DNA of 9,496 nucleotides from assembly GCA_019307645.1 (NCBI GenBank), contig JAFDJF010000204.1, positions 1 through 9,496 on the forward strand, given 5' to 3'. Shown here piece after piece: positions 1 through 6,399 of the stretch. The position numbers were made by a program, and so were the translations under genes. This DNA comes from Deltaproteobacteria bacterium (GTDB taxonomy: Bacteria; Desulfobacterota; DSM-4660; Desulfatiglandales; Desulfatiglandaceae). Numbering within the stretch: position 1 is the first letter of the stretch; each line of letters begins with the position of its first letter. The notes beneath the pieces were generated by a model. That model was not told the origin of the DNA and searched no databases. It worked only from the letters and a program-made list of their open reading frames with translations.

Positions 1-85
1 CTATATCTGCCTTAGCTTCAAAGTCGAGGCTGAAACCTTCTGATTTAAGGCCTGCGAATAAACAGTCTTTTACTACAGATTTCAT
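1..85 (-). CDS. N-terminal fragment of unrecognised protein, truncated by window edge
   Basis: Reading the minus strand from ATG at 85-83, an uninterrupted frame of 28 codons runs to the window edge (begins MKSVVKDCLFAGL, continues KSEGFSLDFEAKADI). A strong Shine-Dalgarno sequence (AGGAGGT, complement of 91-97) lies 5 bases before the ATG, which supports a real start. No signal peptide or membrane segment is visible in this N-terminus, which looks cytoplasmic. I do not recognise the family. The gene is divergent from the two-component system and shares a 357-bp spacer with it, so it is a plausible regulatory target, but this is inference from position only. Confidence 0.55.
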   Translation of the reverse strand, partial: MKSVVKDCLFAGLKSEGFSLDFEAKADI

Positions 86-442
86 AATGAACCTCCTCTT
101 GCTTTGGTTATTACTATCGTGCAAACCCGTTATTTTGCCGGTGCTGCTTCTGTCTTCATTTTGCGATCAGGCAGTAGAGTACGCATCAACCATGCCAAAC
201 TCGATTAATTCTGGCGGGAACAGAATAACATTTTGATATTTATGGGAAAACAGTTAGAATGAAATGCAGGCAGGGTTTGTCTTGCATATCAAGATATGGG
301 TGAAATTCACAACAATATGTGAAATTCCCGCAAAAACCGGTCCTCGAAAGTCGTCGAACCCGAGTTTTTTGTTTCTATTTTCCGCCCGTCATATTCGTGA
401 GAGGTTGTGTTATAAACGGTCTTGGATTACTGAGATTTTGAT
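86..442. promoter_or_regulatory. Divergent intergenic region between the minus-strand gene and the two-component system
   Basis: This 357-bp spacer must hold the promoters for both directions. No good sigma70 -35/-10 pair was found for either direction; TATAAA at 411-416 could be a -10 for the response regulator but lacks a convincing -35. The spacer contains the operator-like repeat described separately, and on the minus strand a short open stretch ending at 130 that may be a gene remnant. It is fairly AT-rich. Confidence 0.4.
298..330. promoter_or_regulatory. Operator-like repeat, two TGAAATTC copies 19 bp apart
   Basis: TGAAATTC occurs at 301-308 and again at 320-327. The same segment is also an imperfect inverted repeat: left GGGTGAAATTCAC and, on the complement of the right side, GGGAATTTCAC. 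OmpR/PhoB-family regulators usually bind direct repeats, and the site lies about 115-145 bp upstream of the response regulator start, so autoregulation or control of the divergent gene is possible. The motif is AT-rich and could be chance. Confidence 0.3.
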
Positions 443-1114
443 ATGAGGCTTCTTGTAGTAGAAGATGAGAAAAAAGTTTCCAGCTTTATCAAGAAAGGGC
501 TGGGGGAGGAAGGGTATGCAGTTGACGTGGCCAATGATGGCGAAGAGGGCCTGTATATGGCCCTTGACCGAGTTCATGACCTGATCATCCTTGATATCCA
601 GATGCCCAAGATGGACGGGCTCCAGGTTCTTCAGGTTCTTCGAAAAGAAAAAGTAACAACGCCTGTTCTTCTACTGACTGTGAGGGCAACAATTGAGGAC
701 AAGGTCATGGGTCTTGATTCGGGTGCGGATGATTACCTGACCAAACCTTTTGCGTTTCAAGAGCTTGTTGCCAGGATCAGGGCTTTACTCAGACGTCGTA
801 CTGAAGCAGAGCCTGCGGTCCTTCAGGTTGATGACCTGACACTTGATCCTGCAAGGCGCATTGTTTTAAGGGGTGACGAGAAATTTGACTTAAGCCCCAG
901 GGAATTTTCCCTCCTTGATTACTTCATGCGCAACCCGGGCCGGGTGCTCACCCGTACCATGATCACTGAACATGTCTGGGATTACGACTTCGACACGGAT
1001 ACCAACGTCATTGATGTCTACGTAAACTACCTCAGAAAAAAAATCGATGCGGGTGACCGGCCTAAACTGATTCACACCGTCCGGGGTGTGGGCTACGTGC
1101 TTAAAACGGAGTGA
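443..1114 (+). CDS. OmpR/PhoB-family response regulator (CusR-like)
   Basis: Two-domain transcription factor of 223 residues, normal for the family. The receiver domain (about 1-118) has the acidic pair E7/D8, phosphoacceptor D51 in the LDIQMPKMDG context, switch T79 and conserved K101 in the LTKPF motif. The C-terminal winged helix (about 130-221) contains LSPREFSLLDYF, recognition-helix region NVIDVYVNYLRKKI and the C-terminal RGVGYVL hairpin. It should be phosphorylated by the kinase encoded 3 bp downstream and bind DNA as a dimer. The ATG at 443 begins the conserved RLLVVEDE strand; no strong Shine-Dalgarno precedes it. The overall style matches regulators paired with heavy-metal-sensor kinases (CusR, CopR type), but no metal-resistance gene is present here, so the regulon is unknown. 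Confidence 0.93.
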   Translation: MRLLVVEDEKKVSSFIKKGLGEEGYAVDVANDGEEGLYMALDRVHDLIILDIQMPKMDGLQVLQVLRKEKVTTPVLLLTVRATIEDKVMGLDSGADDYLTKPFAFQELVARIRALLRRRTEAEPAVLQVDDLTLDPARRIVLRGDEKFDLSPREFSLLDYFMRNPGRVLTRTMITEHVWDYDFDTDTNVIDVYVNYLRKKIDAGDRPKLIHTVRGVGYVLKTE

Positions 1115-1117
1115 TCC

Positions 1118-2524
1118 ATGCGTATCAAGTCCATTCGGGCTCGCCTCACATTCTGGTATACAAGCCTGTTAAGTGTTACGTTTCTCCTTTTGGCCGGTGC
1201 CTCTTACTGGCTTTTAGCCTATACCCTTTCTCATGATGTGGACACCTCTCTTAATGGTGTTGCCAAGGTATTGGTTGAACAGGCCCGAAAAAGTGCCACT
1301 CCCTTCATCCCTCCTGACATCGATGATGTCTTCAGGCGTTTTTTCGGCTTTTCTCCATTGGATCGCTACTTTGAGATGTTTGATCCCATGGGCCGCCGGG
1401 ACCCTCGAAGATCTCTTCCTCGTTCGGGGAAACTCCCGCCTAGCCGGAAAGCACTCAATAACGCTTCACAGGGGCTTCATACTTTCGAAACAGTGGAACA
1501 CTCTGGAAAATTTCCGGTCCGGGTCCTTACTGTACCGGTAATTGAAGCAGGCCGCGTGGTTAACATGGTACAGGTTGGAATGTCTTTAGAGAGCATGTAC
1601 GTAACGCGCCGCCGTTTTCTCGTTATCACTTTAGCGGTACTCCCTGTTGCGCTTTTATTGGCAGGCGGTGGCGGATGGCTTCTGGCCCGGAGAGCACTCA
1701 AACCTGTGGATAATATGACAGAAACTGCCGAAAGGATCAGCGCGGAAGCACTTTCCGACCGTTTGGAAGAGACCGGGTCCGGGGACGAACTGGACAGACT
1801 GGCAAAGACCCTCAACAGCATGCTGGGTCGCCTTGATGTTGCTTTCAGCCAAATCCGTCAATTTAGTGCGGATGCCTCCCATGAACTGCAAACACCCCTC
1901 ACCATATTGAAAGGAGAACTGGAGGTTGCCCTCAGGTCACCCAGGGATCCGGAAGAGTATCAACGTGTCCTTAACAGTGCCCTTGAAGAAGTCAACAGGA
2001 TTGCCCATCTGGTGGAAGGCCTTCTTCTCCTTTCCAGGGCCGATGCGGGAGTATTGAAGATGGACCTGAGATCAATGGACCTGGGACCATTGGTGGAAGA
2101 GGTCTATGGCCAGGTAAGAATCCTGGCAGACACGCAGAATATTACCCTTCTCCTCGGACAGGTGGCGTCTGTTTCGATTCGGGGAGACTACGACCGTCTC
2201 AGGCGGCTCTTGTTGAATCTGGTGGACAATGGGATCAAATACACGCCTTCCGGCGGTCAGGTTACGCTCTCTTTGCAGGAAGACCGGGGATGGGCATCTC
2301 TCCGGATCGCAGACACGGGAATAGGGATTCCTCATGATGAGCAGGAGCAGTTGTTCCTGCCCTTCTACCGCGGCAGAGAGGCAAGGTTGCGTGGAAAAAA
2401 AGGCGTAGGCCTGGGTCTCTCCATTGCCAACTCCATTGCTGAGGCCCATGGGGCAAAAATAAATATAGAAAGCACACCGGGGCAGGGTACTGTCTTTACG
2501 GTTCTTTTTCCCATTGATTCCTGA
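1118..2524 (+). CDS. Membrane sensor histidine kinase, CusS / heavy-metal-sensor style
   Basis: A 468-residue kinase of the inner membrane. The first membrane helix is at about 11-37, followed by a periplasmic sensor segment of about 130 residues (37-163), a second helix at about 166-190, and a HAMP linker at about 189-242. The dimerisation/phosphoacceptor domain has the H-box SADASHELQTPLTILKGELE with H255. The ATPase domain shows the N box (NLVDNGIKYTP, N371), G1 box DTGIGIP (399-405), F box LFLPFYR and G2 box GVGLGLSIA (429-437). The ATG at 1118 follows GGAG (1109-1112) at a good distance, and the gene starts 3 bp after the regulator stop, so the two are co-transcribed. The H-box context resembles TIGR01386-type heavy-metal sensors; the periplasmic domain has several His and Met residues but no clear metal motif, so the signal is unproven. 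Confidence 0.92.
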   Translation: MRIKSIRARLTFWYTSLLSVTFLLLAGASYWLLAYTLSHDVDTSLNGVAKVLVEQARKSATPFIPPDIDDVFRRFFGFSPLDRYFEMFDPMGRRDPRRSLPRSGKLPPSRKALNNASQGLHTFETVEHSGKFPVRVLTVPVIEAGRVVNMVQVGMSLESMYVTRRRFLVITLAVLPVALLLAGGGGWLLARRALKPVDNMTETAERISAEALSDRLEETGSGDELDRLAKTLNSMLGRLDVAFSQIRQFSADASHELQTPLTILKGELEVALRSPRDPEEYQRVLNSALEEVNRIAHLVEGLLLLSRADAGVLKMDLRSMDLGPLVEEVYGQVRILADTQNITLLLGQVASVSIRGDYDRLRRLLLNLVDNGIKYTPSGGQVTLSLQEDRGWASLRIADTGIGIPHDEQEQLFLPFYRGREARLRGKKGVGLGLSIANSIAEAHGAKINIESTPGQGTVFTVLFPIDS

Positions 2525-2592
2525 TCGAAGAACCCTCGCCGTGCTTAATTTAACTGCGTTTGTTCCCGCGCAGGTCTCCAAGCGCCAATATC

Positions 2593-2617
2593 CATGAATG
2601 GTTTTTTCATGATTTTT
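2593..2617 (+). terminator. Weak candidate terminator after the histidine kinase
   Basis: CATGAA pairs with TTCATG across a 7-nt loop, followed by ATTTTT. The stem is only 6 bp and AT-rich, so it is a marginal intrinsic terminator. Its position about 70 bp after the kinase stop is suitable. Confidence 0.25.
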
Positions 2618-2668
2618 GAATTTATAACTCAAGATTCAATGTTCCAGACCATGGTGAATCCCAAACCT

Positions 2669-2711
2669 TGAACCATGAACCTTTGAACCGTGAACCGCTG
2701 AACCTGTGAAC
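2669..2711. repeat. Degenerate heptamer/octamer array, six TGAAC(C) units
   Basis: TGAACC occurs at 2669, 2676, 2684, 2691 and 2699, and TGAAC at 2707, separated by 1-2 variable bases, so the period alternates between 7 and 8. The array sits immediately upstream of the DUF2868 gene. It resembles the short tandemly repeated (STRR-like) heptamers known in some bacterial intergenic regions. Its function, if any, is unknown. Confidence 0.75.
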
Positions 2712-2753
2712 GCTTACGCTTTTCTCTTATCTCTTAAAGGCCGGCGACAAAAC

Positions 2754-4352
2754 ATGAAACTGACATGGAAAATCCGGGACCTGATTGATCTGGAATATTT
2801 TCTGGATGTGGATGATAATTCCGACCATGACGCGGTTGTACGCAGAGACCGTGAGATTTATCTGAATGAGATATTGCCGGTCCTGGAGAAAGACGGTTCG
2901 CCGGAAGCGGCAGACAGGAAAACGATCATCAGGCTTTGGTTTGAAAGCAGGCGGCGGATAGCGAAAGATTCAGCCGGGAAGGAGACGCTGTTGCCGGGCA
3001 AGCTGTTTGGTGACAGCTTCAGACTCCTTCTGGCTCTTTTCCTTGTTACGGGCATTATTGTGGGGACCGGGATGGCGTTTACATTCCTGGAATACAGCGG
3101 AACAACGCCTGTAAATGTATCTGCTTACTTTGGAGTATTTGTTGTTTTTCAGATTGTTCTGGTATGCGCTTTTATGGCAGTTAGTCTGCTGCGGCGCTGG
3201 ATTCGATCGCTACGGCACATTTCTCTTTTTCAGCCACTCCTGGGCGCGCTGCTGGCGGGTGTATTCAGGAAAGTCGCAACACATGTGATGAGGGAACTTC
3301 CCGCCGAGAAGCGAGACCGGCTGGTGGCAGTTGCAGGAATTATAAAAGGCAAAAAAAGGGTTTACGGTCCGGTATTTTACTGGCCGGCGTTTATTATAAT
3401 TCAGATCGCCGGTATCGGATTCAACCTCGGCGTTCTGGCGGGAAGCATCGTGAGGATTGTGAGTCTGGATCTTGCTTTTGGCTGGCAATCGACCATTCAA
3501 TTCAGCTCCAGGGCGGTTTACATGTTTGTGAAAACAGTCGCCTTGCCGTGGTCCTGGATCGTATCTCCTACCATCGCACATCCGACTTATGTGCAGATAG
3601 AAGGCAGCCGAATGGTGCTGAAGGATGGGATTTATCAGCTTGCTACACCGGATCTGGTTTCCTGGTGGCCGTTCTTGTTTTTGGCGGTCCTCTGCTATGG
3701 ATTTCTGCCGAGACTTATCCTGTTCGGCGTCGGCATTATGGCTCGGAAAAGAGCGGCGAACAAGGTGGATTTCAATCATGTCGCCTGCAGCGGGCTGTTG
3801 CGACGCCTGACCACGCCAGTCCTTGAAACTGACGGCCGAACAATGGCAAATAACGATAATTCTGCTCCGCCCGCAGATGAACCCGGTGATGAGCTCCAAC
3901 CGGATGCGGGGAAGGCGGCAGTGCCGTGGCATGACGCGACCGTGCTCGTTCCCGATGATATTTCCGGGCAGCATACAAATGAGGCGTTGGAGGTGTTATT
4001 GAAAAAAAGACTGGGGATGGATTTTAAGCGGATGATCGAAATCGCCTTTGATGTTGAGGAAGATGAAAGGGCTTTGTCAGCCCTGACCGGGTCACGGCCT
4101 TTGACTGACTTGGACCCTGTTGTTGTGCTTCAGGAGGCCTGGCAGCCGCCGATTGCGGAAACACTTTTGTATTTCCGAAAATTACGGGAGTTGCTGGGAA
4201 CGGAAACGCAGATCCATATTTTTCTGGTCGGGAAGCCGACACCGGAAATCTTCTTGACAAGTGTCGGGCCTGCGGATTGGAAAATATGGAAACAGGCAAT
4301 TCAGATGCTGGGCGATCCCTTTATTGAGATCCATGGGTTGAGGAATTCCTGA
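2754..4352 (+). CDS. DUF2868 family four-helix membrane protein
   Basis: A 532-residue integral membrane protein of unknown function. Counting from the chosen ATG (MKLTWKIRDLIDLEYF), a charged N-terminal segment (1-85) is followed by helices at about 89-112, 122-147, 206-235 and 302-330, then a long acidic, proline-rich linker (365-395) and a soluble C-terminal domain to 532. The stretch around 258-290 (TVALPWSW, then HPTYVQIEGSR) is typical of DUF2868 as I know it. The frame is open upstream to a GTG at 2706, but that would start within the TGAACC array; ATG 2754 begins the conserved KLTWKIRDLIDLEYFL segment and has AAAGG (2736-2740) upstream, though at a long 13-base distance. The stop overlaps the next start (TGATG), and DUF2868 is regularly paired with a GTPase/DUF3482 gene, so the two products probably act together at the membrane. 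Confidence 0.85.
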   Translation: MKLTWKIRDLIDLEYFLDVDDNSDHDAVVRRDREIYLNEILPVLEKDGSPEAADRKTIIRLWFESRRRIAKDSAGKETLLPGKLFGDSFRLLLALFLVTGIIVGTGMAFTFLEYSGTTPVNVSAYFGVFVVFQIVLVCAFMAVSLLRRWIRSLRHISLFQPLLGALLAGVFRKVATHVMRELPAEKRDRLVAVAGIIKGKKRVYGPVFYWPAFIIIQIAGIGFNLGVLAGSIVRIVSLDLAFGWQSTIQFSSRAVYMFVKTVALPWSWIVSPTIAHPTYVQIEGSRMVLKDGIYQLATPDLVSWWPFLFLAVLCYGFLPRLILFGVGIMARKRAANKVDFNHVACSGLLRRLTTPVLETDGRTMANNDNSAPPADEPGDELQPDAGKAAVPWHDATVLVPDDISGQHTNEALEVLLKKRLGMDFKRMIEIAFDVEEDERALSALTGSRPLTDLDPVVVLQEAWQPPIAETLLYFRKLRELLGTETQIHIFLVGKPTPEIFLTSVGPADWKIWKQAIQMLGDPFIEIHGLRNS

Positions 4353-5785
4353 TGGACAGCCATTTTATTCCCGAATTTGCCGTCCTTGGCCATCCGAATG
4401 AAGGGAAATCGTCCGTTGTTTCCACTCTGGCCGAGGATGACAGTGTGAAAGTCAGCCCGACTCCGGGTGAAACCGTTCGGTGCCGGGTATTTCCGGTCAG
4501 GATTGACGGGGAAAAGATCATACAGTTTACCGATACACCGGGTTTTCAGAGCCCCCGGCAGACCCTCAAATGGATGGAAGCATATGACGGTACCGAGCAA
4601 AGTCGTTTAAGCACATTTCGTGACACACACAAAGACAATCCTGATTTTAGAAATGAATGTGAGCTGTTCACCCCGATTGAAAGAGGGGCAGGCATTATAT
4701 TTGTAGTAGACGGCTCCCGGCCTGTCCGGAAAAACGATCGGATGGAAATGGAAATTTTGCGGCTGACCGGGTGCCCCAGGATGGCGATCATAAACAGCAA
4801 AGGGCGTGACGAAGAGTTTCTGGCAGCCTGGAAGAACGAATTCAGGAAAAGTTTTAACGCCGTCCGTGTGTTCAATGCCCACAACGCAAACTATGCTGAA
4901 CGAATTGCCCTGCTCGAAAGTCTCAAGGCAATTGATCAGGACTGGCAGCCGGCGCTCGAAAAAGTGGTATCGGCATTTAAACGTGACTGGAAGAACCGCA
5001 ATACTACAGCGGCGGAGATAATCTGTGACCTGCTCGTCAAATGTCTGAGGCATGAGGTTGTTCGAACATATGCCGATAAAACCGGAGAAAAATCGGCAAA
5101 GGCACAGTTGCAGTCGATTTATCAGAGAGAGATAGTTGCTATTGAGAAAAAAGCCCACAACAAAATCAGACGGATTTTCAAGCAAAATATCTTCCAGGTG
5201 GATCTGCCGCCACGATCAGTTATCAATGAGCCCCTTTTTTCCAGGCGGACCTGGCAGGTGCTGGGTTTGTCACGGCTACAGCTTGCGGCAGCTGCTGCTG
5301 TGAGCGGCGGTGTTATCGGCGCGGGGCTGGACCTGGCAGCTTCAGGCTTGACGTTCGGTGTCTTCACGTCTATTGGAGGCGCCATTGGCGCCGGGTCCGC
5401 CTATTTTTTTGGCGAACAGATGGCAAAAGCCAAAATAATCGGCATAAGACTGGGCGGCTACCGTGTAAGCGTCGGCCCCAATAAAAACGTAAATTTTCCA
5501 TATGTCCTGACAGACCGGGCCTTAATTTGCTACTCTTATGTCATTAACTGGGCCCACGGGAGCAGGGATTACCCGAATAGGGATAGCCTCTCACCAGCGG
5601 ATCCCGATGAAAAGGCGGGCTTCACGTTCGGGTGGAGTTCGAGGGAAAAAAAGATATGTCAGTCTTTTCTCAAGGCAATTCGAACAGGTGATGACCTGCA
5701 GGCGGAAGACTTCAGGGAAAGAATGGTTGAGATTCTGCTGGAGGTTATGGAAAAAATATCCAGAAGCAGTGCCAAAATAATCTGA
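4352..5785 (+). CDS. GTPase / DUF3482 domain protein
   Basis: A 477-residue TRAFAC-class GTPase. The G1 (Walker A) motif is GHPNEGKS at 13-20, a switch I threonine lies in the SPTPGETVRC segment (35-44), and G3 is DTPG at 61-64. The expected NKxD G4 is replaced by NSKGRDEE near 148-155, so base recognition is probably non-standard; this appears usual in DUF3482 proteins from memory, but I could not verify it. The region 200-300 is charged and helical. A glycine/alanine-rich hydrophobic hairpin at about 308-354 could insert into or lie on the membrane, followed by a conserved GIRLGGYRVSVGPNKN segment. GAGG at 4339-4342 serves as ribosome binding site inside the upstream gene, and the TGATG overlap implies translational coupling with the DUF2868 protein. 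The biological role is not known. Confidence 0.88.
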   Translation: MDSHFIPEFAVLGHPNEGKSSVVSTLAEDDSVKVSPTPGETVRCRVFPVRIDGEKIIQFTDTPGFQSPRQTLKWMEAYDGTEQSRLSTFRDTHKDNPDFRNECELFTPIERGAGIIFVVDGSRPVRKNDRMEMEILRLTGCPRMAIINSKGRDEEFLAAWKNEFRKSFNAVRVFNAHNANYAERIALLESLKAIDQDWQPALEKVVSAFKRDWKNRNTTAAEIICDLLVKCLRHEVVRTYADKTGEKSAKAQLQSIYQREIVAIEKKAHNKIRRIFKQNIFQVDLPPRSVINEPLFSRRTWQVLGLSRLQLAAAAAVSGGVIGAGLDLAASGLTFGVFTSIGGAIGAGSAYFFGEQMAKAKIIGIRLGGYRVSVGPNKNVNFPYVLTDRALICYSYVINWAHGSRDYPNRDSLSPADPDEKAGFTFGWSSREKKICQSFLKAIRTGDDLQAEDFRERMVEILLEVMEKISRSSAKII

Positions 5786-5830
5786 CAGAGACCAGGATGT
5801 TGGCAGATACGTAACTATTCAGGTTAGTTA

Positions 5831-5848
5831 GGCTGAAGGCTGAAGACT
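5831..5848. repeat. Short heptamer repeat GGCTGAA
   Basis: GGCTGAA occurs twice in tandem (5831-5837, 5838-5844) followed by the related GACTG, and GGGCTGAAC recurs at 5858. It is only two exact units, but it shares the 7-base period and TGAA core of the array at 2669-2711. Confidence 0.45.
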
Positions 5849-5883
5849 GTTAGCAAAGGGCTGAACATGACATTTTAACTGCG

Positions 5884-6039
5884 ATGAAGATGAAAAAGGG
5901 AAAGTGGGACACTTTTGATGTAATATTGAATGAAGTCTGGAAAATGCTTGATCCGGGACCGGAGCTTTTCCGAAGGCAGGTTCTGTTTGGGTTATATCCA
6001 ACTTTCGAATCATTCGTGTTAGGGTTCGCGCAAAAATAA
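5884..6039 (+). CDS. Doubtful 51-codon ORF ending inside the palindrome
   Basis: ATG 5884 opens a frame of 51 codons (starts MKMKKGKWDTFDVILNEVW, ends LGFAQK) that stops at TAA 6037-6039 inside the left arm of the 109-bp palindrome. The composition is protein-like, with several Trp and Phe and acidic residues. There is no clear Shine-Dalgarno sequence, and the last codons are supplied by the repeat itself. It could be a small gene, the truncated remnant of a longer one cut by the repeat, or chance. No family recognised. Confidence 0.22.
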   Translation: MKMKKGKWDTFDVILNEVWKMLDPGPELFRRQVLFGLYPTFESFVLGFAQK

Positions 6040-6129
6040 ATTCACATTTTTGGCGCTCAGATTTAGGTTAGGTTTGGTAGATATTGAAGATGAGCTGCCA
6101 AAATGTGAAGTTATATTTGCGCGAGCCCT
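6021..6129. repeat. 109-bp imperfect palindrome (long form)
   Basis: The left arm starts AGGGTTCGCGCAAAAAT and continues through AAATTCACATTTTTGGCGCTCA (6038-6059 region). The complement of the right arm, read from 6129, is AGGGCTCGCGCAAATAT then AACTTCACATTTTGGCAGCTCA, so the arms match over about 39 bp with a few mismatches and one indel, around a roughly 30-bp AT-rich centre. Bases 6021-6052 are identical to 6273-6304, and 6116-6129 identical to 6301-6314. This marks it as a family member and suggests a MITE- or REP-like repeat. No transposase and no clear target duplication is seen. Confidence 0.85.
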
Positions 6130-6136
6130 TAGGGGA

Positions 6137-6166
6137 TGGACAATAGTCGCTCCTTTGCTATATAAT
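6137..6166 (+). promoter_or_regulatory. Sigma70-like promoter for trkA-trkH
   Basis: TGGACA at 6137-6142 (one mismatch to TTGACA) and a perfect TATAAT at 6161-6166 are separated by 18 bp. It starts 8 bp after the end of the 109-bp palindrome and faces trkA. A start near 6173 would give an untranslated leader of about 225 nt that includes the 42-bp palindrome. Confidence 0.5.
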
Positions 6167-6272
6167 CGGATTTTTGGAATTGTCAATAATTGCTTCTTAT
6201 TAGCACGTGATTCTGGATGCCGGTTACTTGATCCTGGAAGGAATAGGGAATCTTTTTTTTCCTATCCCGCCA

Positions 6273-6314
6273 AGGGTTCGCGCAAAAATAAATTCACATT
6301 TTTGCGCGAGCCCT
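6273..6314. repeat. 42-bp near-perfect palindrome (short form) in the trkA leader
   Basis: The arms AGGGTTCGCGCAAAAAT (6273-6289) and ATTTTTGCGCGAGCCCT (6298-6314) pair along all 17 positions, 16 Watson-Crick plus one T-G wobble at 6277/6310, with the 8-nt loop AAATTCAC. It equals the 109-bp element with about 67 central bases missing. It is not followed by a T run, so it is not a normal intrinsic terminator, but it would form a strong hairpin in the trkA leader about 86 nt before the start codon. Confidence 0.9.
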
Positions 6315-6399
6315 AAAGGCGGGGCCTTCGACCAGAATCCAGCAACCAGCATCGCGGAACCCAGTCGTTTTGAGGTGAAGCCTCGCCAGGAGAGTTCCA

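Larger units (their letters stand above)
2525..2753. other. Spacer between kinase gene and DUF2868 operon
   Basis: No gene is visible in this 229-bp spacer. It contains a weak hairpin (CATGAA 2593-2598 with TTCATG 2606-2611, followed by five T at 2613-2617), which could be a poor terminator for the two-component operon, and a short word-repeat array just before the next gene. No convincing promoter for the following operon was found. Confidence 0.6.
5786..6399. other. Long spacer with two related palindromes and a promoter, upstream of trkA
   Basis: No confident gene lies in these 614 bp. In order it holds a heptamer word repeat (GGCTGAA at 5831 and 5838), a possible 51-codon ORF (5884-6039), a 109-bp imperfect palindrome (6021-6129), a sigma70-like promoter (6137-6166), a run of eight T (6253-6260) and a 42-bp near-perfect palindrome (6273-6314). 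No convincing terminator for the upstream operon was seen. Confidence 0.7.

Noticed and set aside
264..446. 60-codon plus-strand ORF overlapping the response regulator start by ATGA
   Set aside because: The overlap is suggestive of coupling, but there is no ribosome binding site, the composition is not protein-like, and the frame covers the operator-like repeat. More likely a chance frame in the spacer.
2072..2632. 186-codon minus-strand ORF
   Set aside because: It lies mostly antisense to the conserved ATPase domain of the histidine kinase and has low-complexity, Cys/Arg-rich composition.
2669..2711. CRISPR array
   Set aside because: Units are 6 bases with 1-2 base gaps, far too short for CRISPR repeats and spacers, and no cas gene is present.
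3210..3974. 254-codon minus-strand ORF
   Set aside because: Antisense to the membrane part of the DUF2868 gene; the composition, rich in His, Arg, Cys and Gln, is typical of a shadow frame.
6340..6399. Possible c-di-AMP (ydaO-type) riboswitch upstream of trkA, from GGAACCCAG at about 6356 and GAGGTGAAGCC at 6372
   Set aside because: The two short strings recall parts of the ydaO consensus, but only about 16 bases follow before the start codon, the remaining helices are absent, and the GAGG/CCTC hairpin is only 4 bp.
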